6,445 nt of DNA from Acidobacteriota bacterium (lineage in GTDB: Bacteria > Acidobacteriota > Terriglobia > Terriglobales > Acidobacteriaceae): contig JAJXXG010000466.1 in NCBI GenBank assembly GCA_021781255.1, positions 1-6,445 of the forward strand. The letters run 5' to 3'. Of this stretch, positions 4,394 to 6,445 are shown in pieces; positions within the stretch are counted from its first letter, which is position 1, and each line of letters opens with the position of its first letter. The position numbers were made by a program, and so were the translations under genes. Below the pieces are notes generated by a model, which saw only the letters and a list, made by a program, of their open reading frames with translations, was not told the DNA's origin and did no database searches.

Positions 4394-6445
4394 TGATGCC
4401 TCAACTCGACACAGTTATAGACCTCGCACGCGACAAAAAGCGAATGTCGGAGGAAGACCCTCGGCGTCAACCAGCTTCGGTGAACAAGATTGTGAATGCC
4501 TTTTTTGGGCCCCAGGAGCTACGCTGCGAGATTCAGCTATTGGCCGATGAGGTCGGCATGGGTAAAACGTTTGTCGCTTTGGCAACTGCATACGCGGTCC
4601 TGGACACCTTGCGGAACAAGCCGACCGACGAGCAGCCACTAGATTTGAAGAAATGTTATCGTGCGGTCGTAGTCGTCACCCCGGCCGGGAACCATGCCTT
4701 AACCGAGAAATGGCACCGGGAAGTGGAAGCCCTCCGCACCCGCTGTTCGCGAGACGTGGACAAAACTCGCTGGTTCCACTCCCGTGTATGCAAAACGCCG
4801 GAGGACCTTATCGAGAGTCTCTGGCGAGCGAATGATCGGCGGCGCGACCCAAGCAGACCTCCATGCGTGATCGTCTGCCAGGGCAACATCTTTACGCGTC
4901 GTATGCGCGATTCTGGCGAACGACTACGGTTTCTCGCCGCCTGCCTGTTCCGCTGGTGGGGCAACAAAATCAACATGGAAGAACGATATCACATCGTTCG
5001 CCGTGCCGCTGAGGTCCGTGGGTTCTCCAACTGGGATGGACTGGCCCGCCGCGTGGGCAAGGGTGACTACGAAGTCGAGCTTTGGAACTTCCGGGAGCAT
5101 GAATCTTATCTGTCTTCCTCCCAGGCCGAGAGGATGGGCTGGGATCAATCGCTTCAGAACACCTACGAGCAGATACCATTTAAGTACGCCGAGGTGGCAG
5201 AGGCATTAGACCAATACGCGCTCTTTCCTGACGGCGGCGCATTCTTCAACGATTGCGGCGAACGTGTGCGCCAGGGAGTGCCCGAACCGCGTGGCTTGTT
5301 GCCTTATTGCAAGTGGGTCGCTGACCGAAAAGGCTATGCTGAGTGGTATTTCAACGGATTCAAAGATCGGCTTGTAGGCCTCTACCGGGAGCTGATTCCG
5401 ATACTGTTGAAGAACATGAAGCTGGACCTGCCTCTCGTAATTGCCGACGAAGCGCACCACTGGCGTCATTCGCAGCGACAGGATTGTCAGGCGTTCCGCA
5501 GGTATATCGCACCACTGGCTCGCCGACTGCTGCTATTGACCGCGACGCCATTCCAACTTCATCGGGACGAATTGCTGGAAGTCCTGGCAACCGCAGACAG
5601 CATGGAACCTGCGATTGGTGCTGATCATGTCGAATCGCTCCGAGAGCGGCGATGCCGCCTCGCGGAAGCCATGAATGGGTCAGAGGAAGCGGGACGTGCC
5701 TTTTCCCGAGAATGGGGCTCTCTGGCCGAGCAAATTGCCCGCCTAGACCCAAGGTTCACGGCTATGCCGGGTCAATTACCTGCCGAGGAAGACCCACGCA
5801 CACAAGAGATCGAGAAGCACTGGACTGGGCTGCGCGTTGCATCAGGCCAAGCACGCCAGCAGGCTTTGCAGAACTTGCCGGGGGCGCTGCGACCCTTTTT
5901 TGCACGATCCCTCCAACTCCTCGATGCCAACCAGTGTCTTCATCAAATAATGGCTCCCCTGATCGTCCGGCACCGCAGACACACCGAGCATCGGCGTTAC
6001 TGGGTTGGCAGAGAATACCCCCCTAACGCCAATGGCCATGCACCCCGTCCCGACCGGAGTCAGTTACACCTTGCGCCAGGCCGACCAATGCCTCCGCATG
6101 GGGAACTTGCACAGTACCTGCTGATGAAGGTGGTTGCAGAATTAACCCGTGGACGACATCGCACGACACTGGGAGTAGACCTTACTGGTTGTTATACGAC
6201 ACTCTGGCAGAGCCGCGAAGGATCTAAGGCAGTGGAAGCGGCGCTGCAATCCGGGCAAAGCGGTCTGCTCAATATCCTCAAGAAAATTACCGGACATGGA
6301 CACGAGGACAACCCGCGCGATGCAGAACACCCGAAAGTCGAAACTGTAGTTGCCGAAGTATTGCGCCGGTGGGATCAAGGAGAAAAATCGCTGATCTTCT
6401 GCTTTCGGGTTCCAACAGCTGAGACGCTTTTCCGGTTGCTGTCCA
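4393..6445 (+). CDS. SF2 (Snf2/RapA-like) helicase-ATPase, 3' end cut by window
   Basis: The frame is open from ATG 4393 to the window edge (684 codons plus one base), so the C-terminus is missing from view, not necessarily from the genome. It is an ATP-dependent superfamily 2 translocase or helicase. Motifs seen are Walker A DEVGMGKT (D52-T59, K58), a motif Ia-like VVVVTPAGNHALTEKW (92-107), Walker B DEAHHW (352-357), motif III TATPFQ (383-388), and the start of helicase lobe 2 with a motif IV-like LIFCF (667-671). Motifs V and VI lie beyond the edge. DEVGMGKT and DEAHHW resemble RapA/Snf2-type proteins. Spacing between Walker A and Walker B is about 290 residues, much longer than usual, so an inserted domain (roughly 170-340) is present. 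About 260 further residues separate motif III from lobe 2. The start overlaps the PLD stop by 1 nt (TGATG), implying translational coupling and a shared function. It could fuel DNA or RNA remodelling that delivers substrate to the PLD protein; this is inference. Confidence 0.92.
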   Translation, partial: MMPQLDTVIDLARDKKRMSEEDPRRQPASVNKIVNAFFGPQELRCEIQLLADEVGMGKTFVALATAYAVLDTLRNKPTDEQPLDLKKCYRAVVVVTPAGNHALTEKWHREVEALRTRCSRDVDKTRWFHSRVCKTPEDLIESLWRANDRRRDPSRPPCVIVCQGNIFTRRMRDSGERLRFLAACLFRWWGNKINMEERYHIVRRAAEVRGFSNWDGLARRVGKGDYEVELWNFREHESYLSSSQAERMGWDQSLQNTYEQIPFKYAEVAEALDQYALFPDGGAFFNDCGERVRQGVPEPRGLLPYCKWVADRKGYAEWYFNGFKDRLVGLYRELIPILLKNMKLDLPLVIADEAHHWRHSQRQDCQAFRRYIAPLARRLLLLTATPFQLHRDELLEVLATADSMEPAIGADHVESLRERRCRLAEAMNGSEEAGRAFSREWGSLAEQIARLDPRFTAMPGQLPAEEDPRTQEIEKHWTGLRVASGQARQQALQNLPGALRPFFARSLQLLDANQCLHQIMAPLIVRHRRHTEHRRYWVGREYPPNANGHAPRPDRSQLHLAPGRPMPPHGELAQYLLMKVVAELTRGRHRTTLGVDLTGCYTTLWQSREGSKAVEAALQSGQSGLLNILKKITGHGHEDNPRDAEHPKVETVVAEVLRRWDQGEKSLIFCFRVPTAETLFRLLS

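Noticed and set aside
5360..6026. Overlapping frames of 130 codons (- strand) and 124 codons (+ strand, other frame)
   Set aside because: Both lie inside the helicase frame, which carries DEAHHW and TATP in this interval; they are shadows.
6046..6054. CGTCCCGAC, a 9-base copy of the tRNA-Pro 3' end
   Set aside because: Too short for an att site and embedded in the continuous helicase coding frame; expected by chance in GC-rich sequence.
1..6445. CRISPR array, insertion sequence ends or integrase
   Set aside because: No regularly spaced repeats, no transposase or recombinase motifs and no terminal inverted repeat pair with target duplication were seen.

Overview
The window looks like the edge of an accessory (genomic-island type) region in a bacterium with fairly high GC. 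The one clearly chromosomal gene is a tRNA-Pro(GGG) at 233-307. Its 3' CCA is not encoded, which argues against Gammaproteobacteria and fits actinomycetes and several other GC-rich phyla. Its body resembles actinobacterial tRNA-Pro, but I cannot name a genus. No integrase, transposase or housekeeping protein gene is visible.

Layout, all on the + strand. (1) Positions 1-232 hold no credible gene, only strong GC-rich inverted repeats and a weak promoter-like pair upstream of the tRNA. (2) The tRNA-Pro lies at 233-307. (3) Positions 308-525 are a leader-like stretch: a promoter-like pair, a 23-codon ORF with a good ribosome binding site (395-466), and a perfect 10-bp inverted repeat (474-516). 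(4) A 67-residue remnant at 526-729 resembles the C-terminal end of a type III restriction / DEAD-box Res-like subunit. (5) Three tightly packed genes follow: an uncharacterised 475-aa protein (739-2166), a 737-aa protein with two HKD (phospholipase D superfamily) motifs (2180-4393), and an SF2 helicase (4393 to the window end, truncated by the edge). The helicase frame is open for 684 codons and has Walker A (DEVGMGKT), DEAH and TATP motifs.

Spacing is 9 nt from remnant stop to gene A start, 13 nt from gene A to the PLD gene, and a 1-nt TGATG overlap between the PLD gene and the helicase. They are very probably one translationally coupled operon. A PLD-type phosphodiesterase beside a Snf2/RapA-like helicase, next to a restriction gene remnant and a tRNA, suggests a nucleic-acid-targeting antiphage defence cassette. 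The same two activities occur together in DISARM (DrmC), Dpd and Mokosh, but gene A is not a component I recognise from any of them, so the trio may be an undescribed or poorly described system. The defence role is inference from context and domains.
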